Shown: piece after piece, positions 12,454-22,311 of the stretch | Numbering within the stretch: position 1 is the stretch's first letter | Layout: every line of letters starts with the position of its first letter | NCBI GenBank assembly: GCA_031216445.1 | Contig: CM062218.1 | Span: forward strand, 12,386,001-12,450,000 | DNA from: Lateolabrax maculatus | Lineage: Eukaryota; Chordata; Actinopteri; Acropomatiformes; Lateolabracidae | Reading direction: 5' to 3' | Length of the DNA stretch: 64,000 nucleotides | Translations under genes and position numbers: made by a program | Notes under the pieces: generated by a model | Told to the model about the DNA's origin: nothing | Databases searched by the model: none | What the model saw: the letters and a program-made list of their open reading frames with translations, nothing else

Positions 12454-15400
12454 GAAGTGTGTGTGTGTGTCTGCCTAGGGAGATGGGGTGATAACACATA
12501 CAGATGAGGTTCTAGCACCAATACGGCTGGCTAAGCACCTCTGGTTTCTGCTTACCTATGCTCTGCATTCCCGCTTATTAGAGTCTTGTGTCGGAATATT
12601 GGAATTTGAATGGGAATCTTTAATTACAGACAACAATGCACTATCAATGCTACCTGATTAATACCATGTTTCGCAGGAACCAGACTAGGAATATCGCAGT
12701 ACAATATGCATATGAGGATAAAAAAAACATGCATATAGTGTATTCTGTAAATTCGGCAACAAAAGCTGATATTTCAATAATAGCTGGGAGTGCAAAATTA
12801 CTGGTACCTGTACTGTTATGGCTTGCATAGTATATACAGTATCATTCAGCATATTTTCACAACATTAATTCCATCAACGGCATGCAGTATAAATAAACCA
12901 TACTCAACTCTTATGCTGAGTTTTTATTTTTAAGAGGAATACTGGTCACTTACTAATTAATTCTGATCCATTCTGCTTTTGTCAGACACTTATTGCAGGT
13001 ATTACACAATAAAAATCTTGCAGGCAAGTGAAGGAATATTTCCCCTTGAAAAACTGAAAGGTTTTCAATGTGAAATAGAGGAACTGTTGAATTCGTAAAA
13101 CAACAGAGGGGAGCAGATTAAAAAACAGGGCGGATTTTTACTGATACAGATATAATCAATTAATTGGCATGTGCATGTAAATTGGGCATGTATGTATCTA
13201 CAGTAGGTAAATTATGTGTGCACACATCTGTGCATTGTATAGGTGACTGTGAACTGGTGGGCATGTGTGTACTCCAGTGCCTGTAGATATAAACATTTTT
13301 GCAGCAGGAAGGCTGGGGAAATACGAGTGTGGTTGGAGGGGGGGGGGGGGGTCTTGGAAGAATGGATGGATGAGTCGAGGGAGGCAGCGAGAGACGGACG
13401 GATGGAGGGAAAGAGCATATGGAGAGCTGTGGATGAGCATTAGGAGCCCATAAAAACAGCTCATTAAGAAGTTCAATCTGTTCATCGGAGAGAGAGATGT
13501 GGAGGAAGAGGAGAGAGAGAGAGAGAATAGTGGAGGATTGCAGATAGTGGGGGGAGGTTGGCAAGATTTAACTGTGGACTGACAAAGCTGAGAACACACA
13601 CACAGACACACATGGGCAAGCATGCGCACACACAAACACACCTGGCCACATTAATCTTTGGAAGCAGGCTAACAAAAATCCACCTGATCCCCTGGAACCT
13701 ACTTGAGTGAGTATGTACGAATGTGTGTGTCTGTAATTTGTGTGAGCGAACACATTCGAGCTTAAGTTGTGTATGTGTGTGTATGTATGAATGGACGTGT
13801 TTTCAATGAAAGAATTCCAGGATGATTCCTAGAAAAACAGCCTTTAAGGGGCAGTTCTGTTGTTATACAGCACAAAGGGGAGGTCTCAAGTTGGTTTTTC
13901 GTATGTAAGAAACAACTATAACAAACACATTTTGAATCAGACATTTTTATAAAATAGTTGGTTATCACTAAACACTGATTTGTGCCTGTGTTCTCTCTCT
14001 CTCTCCTTTCTTTTTTCTACTGATCCATTGTGCCTTAAGGTCTTTTGTTATATGCCAGGCTTTTACGTTAACAAGAATGTGTTGACCACAACAACAGCTA
14101 TATTTGGTCTCATATTCATTTTTATTTTAGGTAGGTTGAAATAATTCTGCATGTTCCCAATGCAGTGTCACTTGTTTGATAATTGTCAGAAATGTTTTCA
14201 ATCACTGGAAGAAAACAAAAAAAAACCAAAACAAAAAACTGATGAAAAAATGTGTCTCTTTTCTTTCTCTACACAGAACCAAAGAGAACGGCTTCGAGCG
14301 AGACGGTGCCCTGCACACGGATGTTCACCCTAGCAAGCGGCCCTGCACCATAAGCCCCGCCCAGCGCTTCAGCCCATCCAATGGGCTCTCCTACCAACCC
14401 AACGGCCTGCCCCACCCAGGCCCGCTCCCTCCGCAGCACTACAGGCTGGATGACATGGCCATCGCCCATCACTACCGTGACACCTACAGACACCCCGCCT
14501 CCAATCATCGGGAGATCAGGGAGAGAGCCAGGCCTATCGGTGAGGACACGGGGGAGGATGGAGGGTGTATATAAATGTGTGGGTGCTTGTCTGTGTATTC
14601 ATACATTTGGATTTTGAGGCACAAACCAATCCCACTGCATGGCATACTGTCAAAGCTTTTACTCTGTAGTATTACCAAGAGGAACATAAAGAGGATTTTA
14701 TACACAAAGGTAAACAGTTACAACAGTTACATCATTTTTACATCAGGCTTCTCAGTTCTTTTTACACCACTGAGACCCACAGTTTTAATAATAATGATAA
14801 TCAGTCAGTGTCCACTTCGACTGTTGGATGCTTGTTGGTACAGCAGGCTGACAAACAGTCTCTTTGACCACAAAACCATCCTGCTGCCTCAGAGAGCACA
14901 AACAAAACCTAATGGCCGACTGAAGTAATGCCCTGTGAGATGTATGAGTGCACAACATTTAGACAGTGTCGTCGTATTAGAGACATTTTTCTGCGTAGAC
15001 CGAGCCTTGATGAAGCTGTAATGACGACTTTGGCTCTGTTCTAAAAATAGGAGACATTTACCATGTCTCGCCTTGTGATGGATGCTTATTGGACTAGAAG
15101 CTCAGTCATTTGAGCCCTGCCCTCAGGGTGGGAGAGAGATATGGAGACAGCAAAGAAAAGGGGGAGTGAGGGAGGAAGAGAAAAAAAATGGATGGAGAGA
15201 GAGTTTCAACAAGGGACCAAATGAAGAATAAATCCAAGGGGAAAATAAGTGAGTGATGCAGTAATGTTACATTGATCCTCTGTGTCATACTGACTTGCCC
15301 TTTGTTTATCTTTCTATCTGTCTACCTGTCTTTCTTTCTTTCCTTCTTTCTATCTTTCTTTCCGTCAGGTATGCATACTGGGACCAGGCAGGAGGAAGTG

Positions 15401-18400
15401 ATTGACCACAGGCTGACAGACAGAGAGTGGGCTGAGGAGTGGAAGCACCTTGACCATGTAAGAAAAGTAATAACATTTTTTTATTACTATACCTTACAGT
15501 TCTGTCTCTGTAAGTAACAGAGATTGTGTAAGTCCTCATTTTGGTAACATTAAATTATTATATATGACATTGTACCGTAAGTCTTTGTTACACTGTTAAG
15601 AGAACATTTGTGTTTGTTAACTGCTGTACACAAAATAAGAGTGAAATGCATTTTGTGTACTAAAATTATTGTGTGAGGCATTACATGAATATCAAGTATA
15701 AAGTTTTTTTTTTTATATATAGAATGGAGATATGTATGTGTATGCTTGCATGTAAATATGTTTGCCTGCAGTGCAACAAAAATTGATGCATTTTTGTTTA
15801 CATGTTGTTAATCCAGTCCCTTCAAAGCTGCAGTCCATAAGTTTCTGAATATTCAAACTACATGAAATATGACAGAACAGCTAGTGTCACATTTGTGATG
15901 TTGTTTCATTTCATTTTTGTTTCTATGCATGTAGAAATTAATCAACCAAGTAATGTAACCAAAAAGAAACTCCTCAATTCAGCTGAATATAAAAAGGATA
16001 CACCCTTCACCACGACATTCTTGCTGAATTCAAATCAATCCATCCATGTCTATGTGTAAACTCAGCGCCTTTCCCACTCCCTCTCACCCCCAGCTGCTGA
16101 ACTGTATCATGGACATGGTGGAGAAGACAAGGCGCTCACTGACAGTACTGCGACGGTGCCAGGAGGCCGACCGTGAGGAGCTCAACTACTGGATCCGACG
16201 ATACAGCGACGCTGAAGAGCTGAAGAAGGGCACCGCTAGTGGGCAGTCAAGGCAGCAGAGCCCGGCAGCACAGGAAAATGCCACACCAGGTAGGGGATCA
16301 CACATACTGTATATGTAGAGGAATTAAAGGACATAGCGACAAATCAATTACTATACGTATGTTTACAAGGCTGCTGAAAGCCTTGTTCCAGTAAGTTTAA
16401 TGAGTTATTTCAATGCTTCTATTTCAAGGCCTCTTAGTGATGTTGATATCAGGTCTCCAGTGATATCTCCACTTACTTAAGTATTTCTTTAAGTGTTTAT
16501 ATATTTTAATAAATATATAAAATATGAATTCCACCAGCTCCCTCAATCCTTTTCATATCATATTTGTTAAGGTGGAACTAATGTAAACACTTCCTTGCAA
16601 TCTGTCTTTCTTGTAGCTCTCTAAAATTTGCAGTTTTCAAACCACTATTAAAGAAGCCCAAATTTAAACACTTTTATTAATTATTACTGTCTGATCTAGA
16701 AAATTCTATTGTTACTTAGCTGGTTTGTGTCTTGCATGAAAGTGATGGGATTTATTTTTAATTTTCTCCAGCTGTTTTATGTCCAGTAAGGCTGATAGTG
16801 AATGTGGAGTTCCCCAGGGTTCCGTTCTAGGTCCTCTACTGTTAACTTTATACATGCTGCCACTAGGCCATATCATCTATGTTATCATGATTATACCAAT
16901 GACAGTCAGTTTTACATATTCCTTTTCATCTGAAAACTTGACCCAATTTTCATCTGGCTAGTTTATTGTATCATGCTTTGCTTTCTTAAATCTTTTGGCC
17001 GAAACATCAGGGTAACCAACAGGTTCTACAACATGCTGATTTGTTCTACAATCTTGTTTGCTAGTTCAGGCAAAACATTGGTTGATCTCTGATTACCATG
17101 GCTGTATGTTTGTGTCTCTCCAGAAATTCACAGGGAGCTGCTGCACCGGCCTGTTTCTGGTTACGTCCCTGAAGAGATCTGGAAGAAAGCTGGTGAGTCT
17201 GCCATCATCATGCACACACATACGCTTTCTCTTTCTTTCTCTTTATCCCTCTGCAGTTTTTTTGCTTAGAAGAAATCAAGGCCATCTTTTTCACCCAGAT
17301 GACTCAGGGCTGGAAGTGGATGAGTAGGGTCCTTTAAATCCCATTTTCCCTTCTCATCCCAATGTACTCTGCTGTTTGCAATATCCTCCCCTGGTAGACT
17401 TGAATTGATGTGTCAGGCTGTTCTTAGAAAATCATTTATATTTGATACAGTAGGAAGTTAAGAAATAAGAGTTTCACCACTACACTCTGCACACTCCAAA
17501 TATGATGTCAGGTCTTAAAATTATTTTATTATGCCAGTCAAATAAGGACCATAAGTAGCTTTTACAGCTGGTCCAGTGGTTTCGCTTTTAAAAGTACAGT
17601 AGCAAGACGTGGTATCTTTTTTCGCTTTTGGCACTTTTGTAAACCCCTTAGTGACAGACATTGCAGCAGTTCTATTTAACAAAAGCTGGTCTATTTTTAA
17701 AAAAATGTAAAGAGAAGTTTGTACAGGCAGTTAAGATCAAGTATTGAAACTTATTTGTTGCCTTAACAGCTTTCATTAGTTGCCATTACATTTTAAGAGT
17801 ACACAAGCAGCATTCTTTAAACTCATGAGCATAGCTGCAATCACCACTATTGCCGTCCTGAAAAACTGAAAGAATTTTCTGCTGAGGGTTCAGTGCTCGA
17901 GGAATCCACTTTGTATTCACTGTCAGTGATACAGTATATCTGCTTTTTAAACCCCTTGGAGAAAAGAAATTGTCCCCTTGCTTGACCAAGCATGATGTGT
18001 GAGATACTCAGAACAAGTAATATGCATTTAAATTGAATTGAGTATCACCATCGGGACTCTGCCTGCTCTCCAGTACTCTCCTCCCCTCACCAGCTTTGAT
18101 CGATCTTCCATCTAAGGCATTTGGTGTGTAATCACAATTCCATGCACAAGGCATACAGTATATCACACGGCACCAGAGCAATTTCCATGACTTCAGGCAG
18201 CACAGTAGGTTAAAGACAAAACCACCCTGGTTTAAAAATGTAGCTCAATCAGCATAGGGAGAAAGTCTTTATAAAAGCACACAGTCTGTCTGATATTGAA
18301 AACAGATTTCATATTTGTAATACAAGTGTAATGTGTACAAAGGAAAAGGAAATTAAGTAACGTAAATCACATTTGTCAGACATAGAGCTGTATCTATCTT

Positions 18401-21023
18401 TTTTCTGTAGGATAAATGGTGCCCGCTATTATTCTCAGTATTTTCGGCATCCTTTTCACTTCAGTCGCATATATTCTAGCTGAGAAGAGACTGATCTAAA
18501 TGTGACCCAGGGAGGATTGCAAAATAGGATTTTAACACAATGGAGTGCAGCAGTGAATACATCTGTTTGAAATGGGCAAAATGTTTACAGTTGGTGATAA
18601 ATATTCAAGCACCTTGCACGGTGTCCTACCGGTTTCCCACTTCCCCTCACCACATGGGCCTCTGGGATCACAATGGAAATGCATAATTTAAATATAAATT
18701 GCCTGATTTGCATACACAATTAGTCAAGTTACAGGCTTGATGGGAGCAAACAAAAAGCCTTCCTTTTGCTTTGACATTCGGTTGGAATTCCACCGCTTAA
18801 CACCCGCGCGGCAAGGTTATTCATTCCACAAAACAAGTATAAAATAACACATTGCTCCAGCTCAAAAGCACCTTTTCTGAGTGATTACCTGGAATTAATT
18901 GGTCCATGTTGGCACGCTGTTGTCTCGAGGATATTTTTCAAATTAAAAGAAAAATATATATTTTGTTTGCTTAAATGAAAGCAATTGATTATTTATTTAC
19001 CACATTTAAATGTGGTTAAATTTGGTGCATTCCAGAGAGTTCTACTGTATTTGCAGCTGAACTCCGACTCACAAAAGCTAATAACTAAGTTTTCTCTGCC
19101 ATGAGAATTAACTCTCATTACCTCCAGAGCTGCAAAGTATGTCTTCTCTCAGATTTTGTCCTCAAATAAAAATGAGTAAAAGCATCAGTTTTATAGTTAG
19201 TTTCTGTCTTCCAGATGTGTTAACGATGAAACAGCTTTTACCATTAATATTTTAGAAGGCACAATCCTAGATGCCACTGCTGTTGATTAAACTGTGCAGT
19301 TATTTCAGAAAATATTATCATGTTGAATGTGTGAATGTGTGAGAAATGTTTATATACAGAAATAGTAACTTTTTTCTTCTTTCTGAATTCTTGAATTTAT
19401 CAGTATACTCAACTGAAAATCAACTTCCAACGACAGGATGATATAATACATTTATATTGCAGGTACGGGAGGCTTGACTTCCTCTGTGTCCACACTCTTT
19501 CCAGAAGAGGCCGTGAATGAGGTGAAGCGACAGGCCATGTCAGAGCTGCAGAAAGCCGTGTCAGAGGCCGAGCGTAAGGCTCATGAGATGATAAGCAGTG
19601 AGCGGGCCAAAATGGAGCGCACGGTAGCCGAGGCAAAGCGGCAGGCGGCCGAGGATGCTCTCTCCATAATCAACCAACAGGAGGACTCTAGCGAGGTAGG
19701 AACATACATAGACAATTTGAAACATCAAAAGTTGTGTACCCTCAATCTTTCAAACACATCACGAAAACTGTCATCGTCATCTTCTTGTTTGGTAGTTATG
19801 GTATTGTGTCTTTCTTTGCTGTCACTTTGACTATACTTCAGTCGCCAGCTGTTCTAGTGCCTCACAAATGACAAAGATAATAGGATCTTTGTTTTGTACA
19901 TTATCTTTCAAATATGAAAGAGGTTGCTGTCTTTTCGCAGCTTTAAAAGTGCTCCTGCAAATACAAGTTATTCATAGTCAGGAGATAGTGGAGAGGAGAG
20001 GAAAATGAGGCAAAAGAGGGTAAATCAAGCATTTATGACCCTCGCTTCCCTCCTTCGTCCTTATTTTTCCAACAGAGCAGCTAACATGTTTAAAAAGGCG
20101 TTGCCAATTCAGTTGAGAGTAAATAAGGGAAAGAGCTTTCATTTGCTAATCACCATCGGAGACCTTGACGTTTAATCAGTTAAGTGAGAGGGAAATATGG
20201 CTCACATCTGTCATTAATTGCAGGAGTCATGTTTATGAGAGAGAAATGCCCCAGAGGAGAACTTTCAGAAGCTGTTTGTAACCTTGTTCTCCTGTTTCCT
20301 GTGGATATGCGGCCGCCCTGACATGCTCTCACTGCGGTTTCCAAGATATATAAGAGGCCCTAAGTGTAATCATAGATGGGTTTTTGATCTGTCTGTGGTT
20401 TGTTTTAAGCTTAAGTGTTGTAAAAGCAGAGACTAGTTCTGTTAATGTGCAGACTGGTGCACTGATATCTGTTGCTAATCATCACGTCGCATTCACTGCT
20501 CTCTGTGATGCAGCACAAACATATGATTATCTTTTTGTGTGAATGGAGGCATAAAATAAAACAAACAAGGGGTCCTAATTACAGTTTTAGAGATGATCGA
20601 CGGTTCGTCAGCTGAACTGGCCAATTGTCCGTCTGATTTCACATCCTCCTGCCGTATTATTTCTGTGTAAGTTAACTTGGTCTCTGTCTGTCTGTCTGTC
20701 AGAGCTGCTGGAACTGCGGCCGCAAAGCCAGTGAGACGTGCAGCGGCTGCAACACGGCGCGCTACTGCGGCTCCTTCTGCCAGCACAAGGACTGGGAGAA
20801 GCACCACCATGTCTGCGGGCAGACCCTCCAGGCCCAGCAGCAGCAGGCCAGCCAGCAGCAGGGAAACGTCCCGGGGTCGGAGACCCCTGCTCCCATCAGC
20901 TCCTCTGCCTGCACCCCGAGCAGCGGGACAGGGAGTCCGGCGGCCACCCCGCCTGCCGCTACCCCTCGCTCCTCCACCCCCAGCACCCCATCCTCCTCTG
21001 CCCTGGACGGGACACCGCGCTAG
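2086..21023 (+). CDS. runx1t1: runx1t1 (MTG8/ETO) transcriptional corepressor, whole coding model, 5' partial
   Basis: Ten exons (2086-2223, 3800-4041, 6622-6711, 10758-10939, 14277-14539, 15369-15457, 16094-16289, 17124-17192, 19505-19695, 20703-21023) join in one frame with GT-AG introns. From the ATG at 2109 they give 585 aa, close to the ~577 aa human short isoform as I recall it. In order: Ser/Pro-rich N-terminus; TAFH/NHR1 domain at about 83-180; Pro/His-rich linker; NHR2 oligomerisation helix at about 308-375; NHR3 at about 394-470; MYND zinc finger at 481-517 (Cys 481, 484, 492, 495, 501, 505, His 513, Cys 517); Ser/Thr/Pro-rich tail. Known of the family: a nuclear scaffold that bridges DNA-bound factors to NCoR/SMRT, SIN3 and histone deacetylases. 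The first exon begins in mid-codon (phase 2) and reads in frame upstream of the ATG, so longer isoforms start outside the window. CBFA2T2/T3 paralogues are less likely because the N-terminus and linker track RUNX1T1. Confidence 0.97.
2224..3799 (+). other. runx1t1 intron after exon 2086-2223
   Basis: GT-AG intron. It contains a short open stretch after TTTACAG at about 3199 that I do not recognise as an exon. Nothing else is supported. Confidence 0.7.
3800..4041 (+). CDS. runx1t1: runx1t1 coding exon: Ser-rich linker and start of TAFH/NHR1
   Basis: Acceptor CACACAG before 3800, donor GTGAGT at 4042. The split Leu codon T|TA joins to the previous exon. It encodes residues 39-119, with a run of seven serines and the start of NHR1 (ARQLSKLKRFLTTLQQFG), nearly identical to human. 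Confidence 0.97.
4042..6621 (+). other. runx1t1 intron, AT-rich with C and CT tracts
   Basis: GT-AG intron. The left half is very AT-rich. At 5128-5188 there is a run of 18 C followed by CT repeats. No exon recognised. Confidence 0.7.
5128..5188. repeat. poly(C) run of 18 followed by (CT)n
   Basis: C homopolymer 5128-5145, then an imperfect CT microsatellite to about 5188. Confidence 0.95.
6622..6711 (+). CDS. runx1t1: runx1t1 coding exon: middle of TAFH/NHR1
   Basis: Acceptor TCTTCCAG, donor GTAGAT. 90 nt in phase 0, encoding residues 120-149 (NSTLTIEEFHSKLQEATNF and on). This is the core of the TAFH four-helix domain that binds activator peptides. Confidence 0.97.
7132..7160. repeat. (TG)n microsatellite
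   Basis: About 14 uninterrupted TG units. Confidence 0.95.
8890..8924. repeat. (AG)n microsatellite, one interruption
   Basis: AG units interrupted by a single ACAG. Confidence 0.95.
9121..9500. promoter_or_regulatory. candidate conserved noncoding element in a runx1t1 intron
   Basis: Non-repetitive block with clustered homeodomain core sites (GCAATTAGG, CTCTAATTAATG, GGGTAATTATG, CCAATTACTGG) between repeat-rich flanks. Developmental regulator loci such as this are known to carry such enhancers. Function and conservation are inferred, not shown. Confidence 0.3.
10758..10939 (+). CDS. runx1t1: runx1t1 coding exon: end of TAFH/NHR1
   Basis: Acceptor TTCTGTAG, donor GTGGGT. It encodes residues 150-209 plus two bases of Arg210 (ANLPLLQRELLHCARLAKQ and on), ending in the basic KRRTPDR stretch that belongs to the nuclear localisation region in the family. 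Confidence 0.97.
12419..12470. repeat. compound (GT)n microsatellite
   Basis: GT units interrupted by ATGTGTGGAA. Confidence 0.95.
13338..13351. repeat. poly(G) tract, 14 bases
   Basis: G homopolymer within a purine-rich stretch. Confidence 0.9.
14277..14539 (+). CDS. runx1t1: runx1t1 coding exon: Pro/His-rich linker
   Basis: Acceptor TACACAG, donor GTGAGG. It completes Arg210 and encodes residues 211-297: HPSKRPCTISPAQRFSP, NGLSYQPNGLPHPG and DDMAIAHHYRD, all close to human. This linker is the least conserved part of the gene, and here it has small fish-specific changes. Confidence 0.95.
14540..16093 (+). other. two runx1t1 introns flanking exon 15369-15457
   Basis: Introns 14540-15368 and 15458-16093. 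The first ends in a CTTT-rich polypyrimidine tract before CCGTCAG. Nothing else is recognisable. Confidence 0.7.
15369..15457 (+). CDS. runx1t1: runx1t1 coding exon: start of NHR2
   Basis: Acceptor TTCCGTCAG after a CTTT-rich tract, donor GTAAGA. It encodes MHTGTRQEEVIDHRLTDREW through LDH, residues 298-327, the beginning of the NHR2 alpha-helical tetramer. Confidence 0.97.
16094..16289 (+). CDS. runx1t1: runx1t1 coding exon: main NHR2 helix
   Basis: Acceptor CCCCCAG, donor GTAGGG. It encodes LLNCIMDMVEKTRRSLTVLR, then REELNYWIRRYSD and a variable Ser/Gln linker; residues 328-392. NHR2 mediates tetramer formation in the family, including the leukaemic RUNX1 fusion in human. Confidence 0.97.
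16610..16990 (+). mobile_element. decayed LINE reverse-transcriptase fragment (L2-like)
   Basis: Around 16800-16870 the plus strand reads CGVPQGSVLGPLLLTLYMLP, the palm motif of non-LTR reverse transcriptases; the LYMLPLG ending is typical of fish L2-type LINEs. After a frameshift the remains of the catalytic-motif region follow. Upstream, about 16625-16665, VFKPLLKKPK-like remains fit the same protein's earlier segment. Stops and frameshifts show it is dead. It lies in sense orientation in a runx1t1 intron. Confidence 0.75.
17124..17192 (+). CDS. runx1t1: runx1t1 coding exon: start of NHR3
   Basis: Acceptor CTCTCCAG, donor GTGAGT. 69 nt, joining P|EIHRELLHRPVSGYVPEEIW to KKA. Phase 1 on both sides, so this exon is symmetric and skippable without a frameshift. 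Confidence 0.95.
18600..19160. promoter_or_regulatory. candidate conserved noncoding element in a runx1t1 intron
   Basis: Unique-looking sequence with clustered homeodomain and POU-like cores (ATGCATAATTTAAAT, TGATTTGCATACACAATTAG, GGAATTAATTGGTCC). It has the look of a vertebrate developmental enhancer. Inference from composition only. Confidence 0.3.
19463..19504 (+). other. runx1t1: optional in-frame 42-nt exon extension in runx1t1 (alternative acceptor)
   Basis: An acceptor ATATTGCAG ends at 19462, and the 42 nt up to the main acceptor read open in the correct phase, adding GTGGLTSSVSTLFP-like residues before EEAVNEV. The downstream acceptor has the stronger polypyrimidine tract (CTTCCTCTGTGTCCACACTCTTTCCAG). 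Confidence 0.4.
19505..19695 (+). CDS. runx1t1: runx1t1 coding exon: NHR3 coiled coil
   Basis: Acceptor CTCTTTCCAG ending at 19504, donor GTAGGA. It encodes EEAVNEVKRQAMSELQKAVS through AINQQEDSSE-like sequence ending DSSE, a charged coiled coil. A second acceptor 42 nt upstream (AG at 19461-19462) stays in frame and would add 14 residues. Confidence 0.96.
19696..20702 (+). other. last runx1t1 intron
   Basis: GT-AG intron of 1 kb ending in (CTGT)n before the acceptor. No other feature seen. Confidence 0.7.
20703..21023 (+). CDS. runx1t1: runx1t1 last coding exon: MYND zinc finger and C-terminus
   Basis: Acceptor CTGTCTGTCAG after a CTGT repeat; stop TAG at 21021-21023. It encodes the MYND finger (CWNCGRKASETCSGC, then YCGSFCQ and HHHVC), followed by a Gln-rich and Ser/Thr/Pro-rich tail ending DGTPR. 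The tail is longer and richer in Gln (QAQQQQASQQQ) than the human one. Confidence 0.97.
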   Translation, partial: SCWNCGRKASETCSGCNTARYCGSFCQHKDWEKHHHVCGQTLQAQQQQASQQQGNVPGSETPAPISSSACTPSSGTGSPAATPPAATPRSSTPSTPSSSALDGTPR

Positions 21024-21179
21024 TGGGACGGACGCAAAGCGCCTCCGGGGGTTTAACAGCCAGCCCTCAACCCCCACAAACAGCATGACTGTCTACATTG
21101 CCTTGCAAAGATACTAAGCTGACGTGGCTTGCAGGAAGAGATGGCAATGCTTCTGTCTATCTTGCAGCATAGTCAAAAA

Positions 21180-21203
21180 AGGAGGAGGAGGAGGAGGAGG
21201 AGG
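21180..21203. repeat. (AGG)n trinucleotide repeat in the runx1t1 3' UTR
   Basis: Eight AGG units, 160 nt after the stop codon. Confidence 0.95.
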
Positions 21204-22278
21204 TCCATAATCAGGTCATATTGACTTGCCATGACTTTAAAGAAACACAAAGATATTCTTTGTTTTGAATGAATGAATTTAAATATTGACATCCTTTTAT
21301 CGTTACACTTGCTATACTTGTTGTCCGTTTGTCGTCGTGCCTGTTGTTGTTACTGTTGTTGTCATTGTAGCTTATCATATTTTTTCCTGTAAATATTAAG
21401 AGACTGAGCAGTGATAGCCGTGAACTCGAGACAAGTATATCTGACCTCTCCCTTTTTAAATGTTTTTAATTTCCCATCCCTGAATTAATGCTTATTTCCT
21501 TCCTGTATCTGGGACATCAGAGTAGTCAACCTATTTTTACCAAACGGCATACCAAGGGGAACCTAACTAGCTAGTCGAACAACTGAAATCATCAATACGC
21601 TTTGTAAAGAAGGATATTAGATTTAAATACCCTGAAAGACACGCCAACGGGTGGATAGATAAACAGTTTTCTGTCTGGAGAGAGGAGAGGGATGGACTGA
21701 ATCACTGGCCCACAGACCGCCGTGAAATGGGCAGATGTGCAGCAGATTGCAAGCAGAGCCAGCTGTTCAACCAATGTTATTTCCCTCTCACTTGTAATAA
21801 TATCCAGGTCAGTGGGCTGGGAAATACAAATCCGTCTCCCTGAAGGATGTAAAAGGAAGAATACTTGGACAAGCTACAAAACTTTGCCCACTGCACATTT
21901 GGAGGATGTACTGACTTCAATTCGCACGTGCATGCTTGGTGGGTCACAGATGCTCTCAAACAGGAAGTGAAGTCATCATCCCACCGCTGAGACTGTCGAA
22001 CCACCACGACAGCAGCAGCTGGGCCACTCCGAGCTGAAAACCTACAGAACTCAGTAGGACGCTCACTCTGCGCCCCAGACGCTCCCCTCCTGTCTCAACT
22101 CTGAAAAACATTTTTCATCTTTCTCCATGTTCTTATTCTTTTTCTGTAGATGTCATGGTGTTTTAAGACTTCTGTCCTGTGGTGTCACCAATGGTTATTT
22201 ATTGTATATGTGTTGGACAATTGTGACAATGCATAGTACTTCAACCAGTCACAATTCTAAGTCCCTTCATAACTCTCC

Positions 22279-22310
<32 letters not shown>

Positions 22311-22311
22311 A
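22279..22311. repeat. (TC)n microsatellite in the runx1t1 3' UTR
   Basis: About 15 TC units with one CGC interruption. Confidence 0.9.

Larger units (their letters stand above)
10940..14276 (+). other. runx1t1 intron with microsatellites
   Basis: GT-AG intron with a compound GT repeat at 12419-12470, a G14 run at 13338-13351 and purine-rich stretches around 13370-13530. Antisense reading frames of up to 147 residues here are low-complexity chance products. Confidence 0.7.
17193..19504 (+). other. runx1t1 intron containing a candidate conserved element
   Basis: GT-AG intron of 2.3 kb. The part from about 18600 to 19160 is non-repetitive with many TAAT/ATTA cores and is listed separately. No exon recognised apart from the optional 42-nt extension at 19463-19504. 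Confidence 0.7.

Noticed and set aside
13160..13641. Minus-strand frames of up to 147 codons
   Set aside because: Derived from purine-rich low-complexity DNA and a G14 run; no recognisable protein.
20493..21086. 197-codon minus-strand frame
   Set aside because: Antisense shadow of the GC-rich last runx1t1 exon.
20677..21117. 146- and 116-codon alternative plus-strand frames
   Set aside because: Out-of-frame shadows of the MYND/C-terminal exon, whose correct frame is fixed by homology.
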